Shown here: positions 53,786 to 61,670 of the stretch, in pieces
Numbering within the stretch: position 1 is the stretch's first letter
Layout of the letters: every line of letters begins with the position of its first letter
From: Streptomyces sp. DH37
GTDB lineage: Bacteria; Actinomycetota; Actinomycetes; Streptomycetales; Streptomycetaceae
Direction: 5' to 3'
NCBI RefSeq assembly: GCF_029813835.1
Contig: NZ_JARVKV010000002.1
Span: forward strand, 62,001 to 126,000
Length of the DNA stretch: 64,000 bases
Position numbers and translations under genes: made by a program
The notes under the pieces: model-generated
What the model was told of the DNA's origin: nothing
The model's database searches: none
Seen by the model: the letters and a program-made list of their open reading frames with translations, nothing else

Positions 53786-53809
53786 ATTTGTCAACGGGCC
53801 TGACGAAAT
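53786..53809. promoter_or_regulatory. inverted repeat in the divergent xylA-xylB promoter
   Basis: ATTTGTCA (53786-53793) and TGACGAAAT (53801-53809) form an imperfect inverted repeat around ACGGGCC. On the xylB strand, TTTCGT and TAGTAT with a 17-bp spacer could be its promoter, and the repeat covers both. It is the likely operator for the ROK repressor. Confidence 0.6.
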
Positions 53810-53825
53810 ACCCGAGAGGCATGAC

Positions 53826-54998
53826 ATGAGCTACGAGCCGGCACCCGAGCACAAGTTCACATTCGGTCTGTGGACCGTGGGCTGGCAGGGCCGCGACCCC
53901 TTCGGCGACGCCACCCGACCGGCCCTCGACCCGGTCGAGTCGGTGCGCAAGCTCTCCGAGCTGGGCGCCTACGGCATCACCTTCCACGACGACGACCTGA
54001 TTCCCTTCGGCTCCTCGGACGCCGAGCGCGAGGGCATCGTCAAGCGCTTCCGCCAGGCGCTGGACGCCACCGGCATGAAGGTGCCGATGGCGACCACCAA
54101 CCTCTTCACCCACCCGGTCTTCAAGGACGGCGCCTTCACCGCCAACGACCGGGACGTGCGCCGCTACGCGCTGCGCAAGACCATCCGCAACATCGACCTG
54201 GCCGCCGAGCTGGGCGCCACCACCTACGTCGCCTGGGGAGGACGCGAGGGCGCCGAGTCGGGCGCGGCCAAGGACGTGCGGGTCGCGCTGGACCGCCTCA
54301 AGGAGGCCTTCGACGTCCTCGGCGACTACGTCGTCTCGCAGGGCTACGACCTGCGCTTCGCCATCGAGCCCAAGCCCAACGAGCCGCGCGGCGACATCCT
54401 GCTGCCGACCGTCGGCCACGCGCTGGCCTTCATCAACGAGCTGGAGCACGCCGACCGGGTCGGCCTCAACCCCGAGGTCGGCCACGAGCAGATGGCCGGA
54501 CTGAACTTCCCGCACGGCATCGCCCAGGCGCTGTGGCACGGCAAGCTCTTCCACATCGACCTCAACGGCCAGTCCGGCATCAAGTACGACCAGGACTTCC
54601 GCTTCGGCGCCGGCGACCTGCGCCAGGCGTTCTGGCTGGTGGACCTGCTGGAGTCGGCCGGCTACGAGGGCCCGCGGCACTTCGACTTCAAGCCGCCGCG
54701 GACGGAGGACTTCGACGGCGTGTGGGCCTCCGCGGCCGGCTGCATGCGCAACTACCTGATCCTCAAGGAGAAGGCCGCCGCCTTCCGCGCCGACCCCGAG
54801 GTCCGGGAGGCGCTGAGCGCCTCGCGCCTGGACGAGCTGGCGCGGCCGACCCTGAACGAGGGCGAGACCGCGGCCGACCTGCTGGCCGACACCGCCTCCT
54901 TCGAGGGATTCGACGTGGACGCCGCGGCCGAGCGCGGCATGGCCTTCGAGCGGCTGGACCAGCTGGCGCTGGAGCACCTGCTGGGCGTCCGCGGCTGA
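53826..54998 (+). CDS. xylA: xylose isomerase
   Basis: A 390-aa class I xylose isomerase, the Streptomyces glucose-isomerase type. Catalytic His54 and Asp57 (ITFHDDDL), metal ligand Glu181 with Lys183 ([11 protein letters not shown]), and further metal residues in NPEVGHEQM and HIDLNGQSG ... [10 protein letters not shown] are all present. It converts D-xylose to D-xylulose. GAGAGG precedes ATG 53826; five bases upstream another ATG opens a two-residue ORF (ATG-ACA-TGA) that overlaps the real start. Divergent from xylB. Confidence 0.97.
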   Translation: MSYEPAPEHKFTFGLWTVGWQGRDPFGDATRPALDPVESVRKLSELGAYGITFHDDDLIPFGSSDAEREGIVKRFRQALDATGMKVPMATTNLFTHPVFKDGAFTANDRDVRRYALRKTIRNIDLAAELGATTYVAWGGREGAESGAAKDVRVALDRLKEAFDVLGDYVVSQGYDLRFAIEPKPNEPRGDILLPTVGHALAFINELEHADRVGLNPEVGHEQMAGLNFPHGIAQALWHGKLFHIDLNGQSGIKYDQDFRFGAGDLRQAFWLVDLLESAGYEGPRHFDFKPPRTEDFDGVWASAAGCMRNYLILKEKAAAFRADPEVREALSASRLDELARPTLNEGETAADLLADTASFEGFDVDAAAERGMAFERLDQLALEHLLGVRG

Positions 54999-55098
54999 CG
55001 CCCGCGCCGGCGTGAGGCCCCGTGCGGGGGCGCGGGTGGCGGCTCGTGCCCCCGCACGGGCCGCTGCCGCGGGGACGCGGCCGGCCCGTCAGGGCCCG

Positions 55099-55356
55099 TC
55101 AGTCCCCGCGGCGGCGACGCCACCGGCGCCCCCTGCGGCGGCCCCTGCTCCAGAACCACCCCGCGGGGGGCTCGTCCGCCCGCCACGGCTGCGGCTCGGG
55201 CGGGTCGTCCCGCCAGCGGGCCCGCAGCATGCGCGTCCGCGCCGCCGGCTCGCTCACCTCGGCGCCGCGTACGAAGTCCTCGTCGAGCACGACGTCGTCC
55301 CAGGCGTCTGCCCCGGCGTCGTCGCCGTCTCCCCGTCGTGCGTGCCCACCGCCCAC
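55099..55356 (-). CDS. small conserved hypothetical protein
   Basis: An 85-aa protein. An acidic start with DDVVLDEDFVRGAEVSEPAA, then RTRMLRARWRDDPPEPQPW and a final Arg-rich stretch. The VVLDEDFVR.A.V.EP.AR.RML pattern is shared by small Streptomyces proteins of the SCO2583/SCO2584 type. GTG 55356 has a perfect AGGAGGTG. It lies between xylA and the converging GH95 gene; function unknown. Confidence 0.75.
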   Translation of the reverse strand: MGGGHARRGDGDDAGADAWDDVVLDEDFVRGAEVSEPAARTRMLRARWRDDPPEPQPWRADEPPAGWFWSRGRRRGRRWRRRRGD

Positions 55357-55422
55357 GGCGCACCTCCTGTGGACGGGGAACGGACGGCGTCCCGGGGAGA
55401 GTTCCCGCCCGCGCGGGCGCGG

Positions 55423-57774
55423 TCAGGCCGGGGCCAGCCGGTAGGCGCTCCCGGCCGCCGTCTCGAACTCCACGACCCCCGCCTGCGGCCGTACGGTCTC
55501 CACCGGCCGACCGCCGCAGGACACCTCCACCTCGCGGGCCGTCCGCACCCGGGCCCGGAGCCCGGCGCGGGAGAGGAGCTCGGCCCCGGCCAGCTCCCCG
55601 CCGCGCCAGACGACGCCGACCTCGAAGCCGCCGCGCGCCAGCAGCCCCCGCACCTCGCCGTCGGGCAGCGCGCCGGGCAGGGCGGGCAGCAGGTGGATCT
55701 CGTCGGTGTGGCTCTGCACCAGCCACTCCGTGATCCCGGCGGTGGCGCCGAAGTTGCCGTCGATCTGGAAGGGCGGGTGCAGGTCGAAGAGGTTGGGCGC
55801 GGTGCGCTCGGGGGTGAGCTGGTCGGCCAGCAGTTTGTACGAGCGCGCCCCGTCCTCCAGCCGCGCCCAGAAGTTGATCTTCCAGCCGAGCGACCAGCCC
55901 GTGCCCGCGTCGCCCCGCAGCTCCAGCGTGGTGCGCGCCGCCTCGAACAGCTCGGGGGTGCCGCGCCGGGTGATCTGGTTGCCCGGGTGCAGCCCGTACA
56001 GGTGCGAGACGTGCCGGTGGCCGCGCTCGGGGGCGGCGGCGTCCCAGTCCTCGCGCCACTCCTGGAGCTGCCCCAGCTCACCGATCCGCATCGGGGCCAG
56101 CCGCTCGCGCGCCGCCCTGGCCTCCTCGGCCAGGCCCTCCTCCGCCCCGAGCAGTTCGGCGCCCGCGGCGACGGCGTCGAACAGGTCGCGCAGGATCTGG
56201 TTGTCCATGGTCGGGCCCGCGCACAGCGAGCCGCCGGGACCGGGGTGGTGGGCGTTCTCGGGGGAGATCGACGGGCAGGTGACCAGCTCTCCGGTGGCGG
56301 GGTCCTCGACGAGGGAGTCCAGGAAGAAGCGCGCCGCGCCGGCCAGCACCGGGAAGCGCGCCCGCAGCGCCGTCTCGTCCCCGGTGAAGCGGTAGTGCTC
56401 CCACACCGACAGCGCCAGCCAGGCCCCGCCCGTGGGCCACATCCCCCAGAACGCCCCGTCCACGGGCGCGGTGCCGCGCCAGATGTCGGTGTTGTGGTGG
56501 GCGACCCAGCCGCGCGCGCCGTAACACGCCCGGGCGGTACGGGCGCCGGTGACCGCCAGGTCGTCCAGCAGGCCGAACAGCGGTTCCCAGCACTCCAGGA
56601 GGTTGGCGGGGGCCGCGGGCCAGTAGTTCATCTCGGTGTTGATGTTGATGGTGTACTTGCCGCCCCACGGCGGGTCGGTCAGGTCGTTCCACAGCCCCTG
56701 GAGGCCCGCCGGCTGGGTGCCGGGACGGGAGCAGGCGATGAGCAGGTAGCGGCCGTAGGCGAAGTACAGCGCCACGAGCTGCGGGTCGTCGCCGCGCGCG
56801 AAGCCCGCCACCCGCTCGTCGGTCGGCAGCGCGGCGGCGGGTGTGGCCGGCACCTCCAGCCGCACGCGGTCGAACAGCGCGGCGTGGTCGGCGGTGTGAC
56901 GGGCGCGCAGCTCGGAGTAGGGCCGGGCGGCCGCCGCCTCCACGGGGGCGGCGGCGCGGACGGCGGCCGCGTCGGGGTCCTCGTCCACGCCGCGCCAGTC
57001 GCGGTGGTTGGTGGCGGCCGAGACCAGCAGGGTGACGGCGGTCGCGCCCTCGACGTGCAGCTCCCCGTCCGCCGAGCGCACGGCGCCCCCCTCGGCGACC
57101 GCCCGCACCAGGCAGCGGAAGCGCAGCACGCCCGCGATGCCCCGGGCGTCGTCGCCGGTGCCGTCCAGCGCGACGGTGTGCGGGGCGGGGGAGGACGCGG
57201 CGGAGCGCAGCGGGCTGTCGAGGCGGGCGGTGAAGGAGAGCGCGCCGGGGGCGTCGGCGGTCAGCCGGACCACGATCACCTGGTCCGGCGCGCTCGCGAA
57301 CACCTCGCGGCGGTGGCGCACCCCGTCGCGCGCGTACTCCACCGAGGCGACGGCGGTGGCCAGGTCGAGCTCGCGCCGGTAGCCGGAGACCCCGCCCGTC
57401 CCGTCCCCCTCGGGGAGGACCAGGCGCAGGTCGCCGACCGTCTGGTACTGGAGCTGCTCGACGGGGACGCCCATCAGGTCGGAGTCGACCAGGGCCCGGG
57501 CCTCGTCCCACCGCTGCTCGAACACCAGCCGGCGGACCTCGGGGAGGGAGGCGAGAGCCCGGGGGTTGTCGTAGTCGTGCGGGCCGCCGGCCCACAGGGT
57601 GTCCTCGTTGAGCTGGAGCCGCTCGCCGTCCGTGCCGCCGAACACCATGGCGCCCAGGCGGCCGTTGCCCACCGGCAGGGCCTGGAGCCACTCGGCGGCG
57701 GGGCGGGGATACCAGAGGCCGAGCCCGCCGGGGGTCGGTCGGCCGGGGGGTGCGGGGCGGTGGTCCGTGTTCAC
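55423..57774 (-). CDS. glycoside hydrolase family 95 (alpha-L-fucosidase-like)
   Basis: A 783-aa GH95 enzyme. The N-terminal beta-sandwich starts ALPVGNGRLGAMVFGGTDG and QLNEDTLWAGGPHDYDNPRA. The (alpha/alpha)6 barrel has RPGTQPAGLQGLWNDLTDPP, YTININTEMNYWPA, and SISPENAH with the catalytic Glu region. It removes alpha-L-fucose or L-galactose from glycans. No signal peptide is seen, so it works on imported substrates. GTG 57774 follows GGAG. A LacI-type palindrome lies 55 bp upstream, as at the esterase gene. Confidence 0.92.
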   Translation of the reverse strand: MNTDHRPAPPGRPTPGGLGLWYPRPAAEWLQALPVGNGRLGAMVFGGTDGERLQLNEDTLWAGGPHDYDNPRALASLPEVRRLVFEQRWDEARALVDSDLMGVPVEQLQYQTVGDLRLVLPEGDGTGGVSGYRRELDLATAVASVEYARDGVRHRREVFASAPDQVIVVRLTADAPGALSFTARLDSPLRSAASSPAPHTVALDGTGDDARGIAGVLRFRCLVRAVAEGGAVRSADGELHVEGATAVTLLVSAATNHRDWRGVDEDPDAAAVRAAAPVEAAAARPYSELRARHTADHAALFDRVRLEVPATPAAALPTDERVAGFARGDDPQLVALYFAYGRYLLIACSRPGTQPAGLQGLWNDLTDPPWGGKYTININTEMNYWPAAPANLLECWEPLFGLLDDLAVTGARTARACYGARGWVAHHNTDIWRGTAPVDGAFWGMWPTGGAWLALSVWEHYRFTGDETALRARFPVLAGAARFFLDSLVEDPATGELVTCPSISPENAHHPGPGGSLCAGPTMDNQILRDLFDAVAAGAELLGAEEGLAEEARAARERLAPMRIGELGQLQEWREDWDAAAPERGHRHVSHLYGLHPGNQITRRGTPELFEAARTTLELRGDAGTGWSLGWKINFWARLEDGARSYKLLADQLTPERTAPNLFDLHPPFQIDGNFGATAGITEWLVQSHTDEIHLLPALPGALPDGEVRGLLARGGFEVGVVWRGGELAGAELLSRAGLRARVRTAREVEVSCGGRPVETVRPQAGVVEFETAAGSAYRLAPA

Positions 57775-57828
57775 TGACGGCTCCAGGGAGGGGCGTGCTT
57801 CGGCACCGGCTCGGTCGCGCGGCCTGGC

Positions 57829-57836
57829 AAGCGCTT
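57829..57836. promoter_or_regulatory. LacI-type operator of the GH95 gene
   Basis: AAGCGCTT palindrome in GGCAAGCGCTTACC, 55 bp before the GTG. A TACGGT box next to it on the minus strand may be the -10. The same 9-mer AAGCGCTTA lies before the CE7 gene at 31621. The rest of 57775-58068 shows no gene. Confidence 0.6.
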
Positions 57837-58068
57837 ACCGTACACCGGTGGCCCCCGGTTCGGAGCGGGCGGGAACGGGGCGGTCCGCCCGGCGCGGAAC
57901 CCCGCGCCCGAGCCGGTGCCGAAGCGCACCCCTGGGGTGTCCGCGGGAGTGCCCGCCGACCGCCGCGGCGGTGGGCCCGCAGCGCTGGGTCCGTCGCCGG
58001 AGGCGGTCCTCGTGCCGGGACGCCACCGCCCGGCACGGCCGTGCGCGACGGCGCTCACCGTCGGGGAA

Positions 58069-58110
58069 CGGGACCTCCCGGCCTCCCCCGCCCAAGGCCG
58101 GGAGGTCCCG
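58069..58110 (-). terminator. terminator of the RsbW-like gene
   Basis: A perfect 16-bp stem (58069-58084 with 58095-58110) and a 10-base loop directly after the stop at 58113. Confidence 0.88.
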
Positions 58111-58112
58111 CG

Positions 58113-58604
58113 TCACGGGGCGGCCGGGTCGAACCCCAGCTCCGCCCAGACCATGTGCCCCCTGCCGCCGGCGCCCGGCCGTATCCCCCACGCCTCGGCC
58201 AGGGCGCTGACCAGCAGCAGCCCGCGTCCGTTCTCCCCCTCGGAGCCCGCCGTGCCCGCGGCGCCCCCCTCGGCGCCTCGGGTACCGCGGGTGCGCGGCC
58301 GGGCGGGGCCGGCGCCCTGGTCGGTGACCTCCAGGCGCAGCCGCTCGCCCGTGACGCGCAGTTCGCAGTCGACCTTCTCGCTGTCGGTGTGCCGAACGGC
58401 GTTGGTGAAGAGCTCGGAGACGACCAGTTGCGCGTCGTCGCGGACCAGGGAGCCGATGTCCCACTCCGTCAGCCGGGCGAGGACCCGTCTGCGGGCCTCG
58501 GCCACGGAGGCGCCGATGGCCGGGAGATGGAAGACGTCCCGCAGGGCCCTCTCGACGGACCCCCCGGTGCGCTCTAACGGGCGAACATCGGGAAAGTAAG
58601 CCAC
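58113..58604 (-). CDS. RsbW-like ATP-binding regulatory protein
   Basis: A 163-aa GHKL-type ATP-binding protein. The N-box is QLVVSELFTNAVRHT, the G1 LEVTDQGAG and the G2 ENGRGLLLVSALAEAWG. Such anti-sigma-factor-like kinases occur by the dozen in Streptomyces, often beside an XRE/DUF397 pair as here, and take part in development or antibiotic control (abaA-like loci). GTG 58604 is preferred since GAGGG precedes it; an upstream GTG at 58640 would add 12 residues. Divergent from the HTH gene at 58749. Confidence 0.85.
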   Translation of the reverse strand: MAYFPDVRPLERTGGSVERALRDVFHLPAIGASVAEARRRVLARLTEWDIGSLVRDDAQLVVSELFTNAVRHTDSEKVDCELRVTGERLRLEVTDQGAGPARPRTRGTRGAEGGAAGTAGSEGENGRGLLLVSALAEAWGIRPGAGGRGHMVWAELGFDPAAP

Positions 58605-58748
58605 GCCCTCAGTGTGAAGGGCGTGGACAACATCTGGCAAGGATCAATCTGTTGTTTGCAGAAACGCCCATGCCGCCCTGTCGGAACGGTCCGGCGGCAT
58701 GACAAACTGCCGCGGGGGAGCGGCGGTTGGCGTGCGGGAGGGGCGGCG

Positions 58749-59615
58749 GTGGTGGACTCCAGGGCGGGCGGCGCCCCCACGGTTCTGCGCGTGGTGCTCG
58801 GCAGGCGGCTGGGGGACCTGCGGCGGCGGGCGGGGCTGACCTACGAGCGGGCCGCCGAGGCCCTCGACGTCACGCACGCCACGATCCGCCGGATGGAGCG
58901 GGCCGAGGTCGGCCTGAAGATCCCCTACGTCGAGAAGCTGCTGCGCACCTACGGCGTCACCGACCAGGCGGAGATCGACAGCTTCCTCTCCCTCGCCCGC
59001 GAGGCCAACCGGCCCGGCTGGTGGCACCGCTACCGCGACGTGCTGCCCGACTGGTTCAGCGCCTTCGTCAGCCTGGAGAGCGAGTCCCACGTCATCCGCG
59101 CCTACGAGCCGCACTACGTGCCCGGACTCCTCCAGACCGTGGAGTACGCCCGCGCCGTGCTGCGCGCGGGCATGCCGCACGCCCGCGAGGAGGAGATCGA
59201 GCGCGGCGTCGCGCTGCGGCTGGAGCGCCAGCGGCTGCTCACCCGCGAGGAACCGCCCCTGCTGTGGGTGGTGATGGACGAGACCGTGCTGCGCAGGCCC
59301 ATCGGCGGGACCGAGGTCATGCGCGGGCAGATCTCCCGTCTGATCGAGGCGTGCTCGATGCCGACCGTGCGCCTCCAGGTCATGCCCTTCGCGGCCGGGC
59401 CGCACCCGGCCATGTACGGACCCTTCCACATCTTCCGGTTCCCCATCCCGGAACTGCCCGACGTCGCCTACAGCGAGAGCCTGGTGGGCGCCGTCTACTT
59501 CGACCAGCGCGACGACGTGTCGGCGTTCCAGGAGGCACTGGACCGGATGTGCGCGCAGGCCGCGCCGGTGCAGCGGACCGAGGCCGTTCTGGACGGCCTG
59601 CGCAAGGAGCTGTGA
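58749..59615 (+). CDS. XRE-family regulator with DUF5753 (WhiJ-like)
   Basis: A 288-aa protein. The HTH is at residues 12-70 (LGRRLGDLRRRAGLTYERAA; EALDVTHATIRRMERAEVGL). The DUF5753 (Scr1) domain follows with AYEPHYVPGLLQTVEYARAV, LRLERQRLLTREEPP, VVMDETVLRRPIGG and LQVMPFAAGPHPAMYGPF. This type pairs with a small DUF397 protein, which is the next gene. GTG 58749 or 58752 is used after GGGAGGGG; the longer ATG 58614 adds an unconserved stretch. Such pairs regulate differentiation in Streptomyces (WhiJ, AbaA clusters). Confidence 0.9.
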   Translation: MVDSRAGGAPTVLRVVLGRRLGDLRRRAGLTYERAAEALDVTHATIRRMERAEVGLKIPYVEKLLRTYGVTDQAEIDSFLSLAREANRPGWWHRYRDVLPDWFSAFVSLESESHVIRAYEPHYVPGLLQTVEYARAVLRAGMPHAREEEIERGVALRLERQRLLTREEPPLLWVVMDETVLRRPIGGTEVMRGQISRLIEACSMPTVRLQVMPFAAGPHPAMYGPFHIFRFPIPELPDVAYSESLVGAVYFDQRDDVSAFQEALDRMCAQAAPVQRTEAVLDGLRKEL

Positions 59616-59623
59616 ACCATCCC

Positions 59624-59878
59624 ATGAAGAAACGTGTCTACAACGGCATGCCCGCCCGGCAGTTGGGGAGCGAGGGCTGGCACAAGCCGTGGAGCGGCGG
59701 CAACGGGGGGAGCTGTGTGGAGGCCATGCGGCTCGCGGACGGAAGGGTGGCGCTGCGCCAGTCCACCGACCCCGACGGCCCCGCCCTGGTGTACGCCCAC
59801 CACGCGATGGCGAGGTTCATCCAGGGCGTCAAGGCCGGGGAGGCCGACTTCCTGCTCGCCCGCGACCCCGTGCAGTGA
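59624..59878 (+). CDS. DUF397 protein
   Basis: An 84-aa DUF397 protein: HKPWSGGNGGSCVEAMRLAD, VALRQSTDPDGPALVY and FIQGVKAGEADFLL. DUF397 partners bind the DUF5753 regulators encoded just upstream, here eight bases away. ATG 59624. It probably acts as antagonist or effector of the HTH protein. Confidence 0.92.
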   Translation: MKKRVYNGMPARQLGSEGWHKPWSGGNGGSCVEAMRLADGRVALRQSTDPDGPALVYAHHAMARFIQGVKAGEADFLLARDPVQ

Positions 59879-59884
59879 GCGCAA

Positions 59885-59911
59885 CCCGCACAGCCCGCAC
59901 AGCCCGCACAG
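59885..59911. repeat. three 9-bp tandem units
   Basis: CCCGCACAG three times in a row in the gap before the DUF574 methyltransferase. Its meaning is unknown. Confidence 0.8.
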
Positions 59912-59936
59912 AGCCCGTGTCGAGGGTCGCGAGACC

Positions 59937-60797
59937 ATGACGGAGGACGGCAACGGCATGACCGACCAGCCCCACCAGCTCCATCAGCCCCACGAGGGCT
60001 TCACGCCCGAGCAGATCGACACCAGCAGGCCGCACCCGGCCCGCATGTACGACTACTACCTGGGCGGGAGCGACAACTACGAGGTGGACCGCGAGGCCGC
60101 CGAACGCCTCATCGAGATCGCACCGGACGTACGGGTGAGCGCCCGCGCCAACCGCGACTTCCTCGGCCGCGCCGTGCGGACGGTGGTGGGGGAGCTGGGC
60201 GTCCGCCAGATCATCGACGTCGGCACCGGCATCCCCACCTCGCCCAACACCCACGAACTGGCCCGGGCCGTGGCCCCCGACACCCGCGTGGTCTACGTCG
60301 ACAACGACCCCATCGTCTCCACCCACGCCGGCGCCAAGCTCACCGGCGCGGGCAACGCGGAGTTCGTCCTGGCCGACGTCCGCAGACCCGAGTCCGTGAT
60401 CGGCCACCCGGCCGTCCGCGAACTGATCGACTTCGACCGGCCGGTGGCCCTCCTCCTCGTCGCCGTCCTGCACTTCGTCAAGGACGAAGAGGACCCCGCC
60501 GGGCTCGTGGCCGCGCTCGGCGACGTCCTGCCCGCCGGAAGCTGCCTCGTCCTCACCCACGGCACCCCCGACTTCCACGAGAAGCGGCGGGTGGAGGAGG
60601 GGACCGACGTCTACCGCAACGCCACCGCCCAGGTCAGCCTGCGCGGCCACGCCGAGATCCTGCCGTTCTTCGACGGCTGGGACCTCGTCGACCCCGGACT
60701 GGTGCAGCTCCCGCTGTGGCGCCCGGACGGGCCGCTGCCCGAGCCCGGGGAACTGCGCCGCGTCGCGCTCTACGGCGGGGTCGGCGTCAAGGGCTGA
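59937..60797 (+). CDS. DUF574-type SAM-dependent methyltransferase
   Basis: A 286-aa protein of the DUF574 group: PHPARMYDYYLGGSDNYEVD is its hallmark start, IIDVGTGIPTSPNTHELA the SAM-binding loop, VVYVDNDPIV the acidic loop, and VALLLVAVLHFV a core strand. Streptomyces carry many copies, often next to DUF397/XRE genes as here. The acceptor substrate is unknown. ATG 59937 is used; 59958 is a possible alternative. Confidence 0.9.
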   Translation: MTEDGNGMTDQPHQLHQPHEGFTPEQIDTSRPHPARMYDYYLGGSDNYEVDREAAERLIEIAPDVRVSARANRDFLGRAVRTVVGELGVRQIIDVGTGIPTSPNTHELARAVAPDTRVVYVDNDPIVSTHAGAKLTGAGNAEFVLADVRRPESVIGHPAVRELIDFDRPVALLLVAVLHFVKDEEDPAGLVAALGDVLPAGSCLVLTHGTPDFHEKRRVEEGTDVYRNATAQVSLRGHAEILPFFDGWDLVDPGLVQLPLWRPDGPLPEPGELRRVALYGGVGVKG

Positions 60798-61659
60798 ACC
60801 GCGCGCCGGAACCCGGCCACGCCGCCGGTATCCGCTCCAGCACACCGCCCGCGAAGACGTCGTACAGGGGCAGCGACTCCAGGTGCACATAGCCGATGTG
60901 GCAGTCGCAGACGGCCAGCGGGCAGGACCTGGGCCGCAGCGCCGCGCGCCAGGAGCCGTCGTAGAGGTTGCCCAGCGGCTCGGGGACGAAGTGGCAGCGC
61001 CGCACCGTCCCCTCGCCGTCCACCGAGACGACGGACTCCCCGGTGCGGCAGGGGAGCCCGGCGCTGCGGTGGGGGTGGCGGCTGTACGGGAAGAGAGGGT
61101 CGATCGCCGTCCAGCGGTCGGCCTCCTCGTCCGTGTAGACGCGGCCCTCGGCGGCGTTGACCCACAGGTAGACGTGGTCGGGGAGGTCGGCGCGCAGCCG
61201 CAGCGCGCGGGGCAGGTGTTCGGGCAGGCCGACGATCCCGACGCTGTGGCGCACCCCCCTGTCCGCCAGTTCGCGGCACTTGGCCAGGAACCGGTCGTAG
61301 GGCGTCTGGTCCGGGTGGTGGGTGCACCACAGGGCGAGGGTGTCCGGGTCGGCGGCGTCCAGCCAGCCGGTGCGGCAGCTCAGGTTGGTCTGGATCGCCA
61401 CCCGGGCCACGTGCGGCAGCAGGCTCAGTTCGGCCAGCGTGCGCCGGTACCAGGACCGCACCAGGCCCTCGCCCCACGGGGTGAACAGCACCGACAGCCG
61501 GTCCCCGCGCCGGTCGGCCACCCAGCCCGCGAACCGCTCCAGCGCCTCGCGGTCGGCGCGCAGCCGCTCCGGGGAGTCGCGCCGCTTGGCGAACGGGCAG
61601 TACGGGCAGTCGTAGTCGCACGAGGCCAGCGGCCCGCGGTAGAGCAGGGTTAGGTCCAC
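60787..61659 (-). CDS. STM4011-family radical SAM protein
   Basis: A 290-aa radical SAM enzyme. The iron-sulfur motif CDYDCPYC (C-x3-C-x2-C) lies near the N-terminus. A late set of cysteines (LPCRTGESVV; TVRRCHFVPEPLGNLYDGSW; SCPLAVCDCHIGYVHL) fits an auxiliary cluster. It is the last gene of the STM4013-4012-4011 operon, a set conserved from Salmonella to Streptomyces without a known product. GTG 61659 follows GGAGG, 11 bases after the STM4012 stop. Converges on the methyltransferase gene with an 11-bp overlap. Confidence 0.88.
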   Translation of the reverse strand: MDLTLLYRGPLASCDYDCPYCPFAKRRDSPERLRADREALERFAGWVADRRGDRLSVLFTPWGEGLVRSWYRRTLAELSLLPHVARVAIQTNLSCRTGWLDAADPDTLALWCTHHPDQTPYDRFLAKCRELADRGVRHSVGIVGLPEHLPRALRLRADLPDHVYLWVNAAEGRVYTDEEADRWTAIDPLFPYSRHPHRSAGLPCRTGESVVSVDGEGTVRRCHFVPEPLGNLYDGSWRAALRPRSCPLAVCDCHIGYVHLESLPLYDVFAGGVLERIPAAWPGSGARFSP

Positions 61660-61670
61660 GTCCGCCTCCG

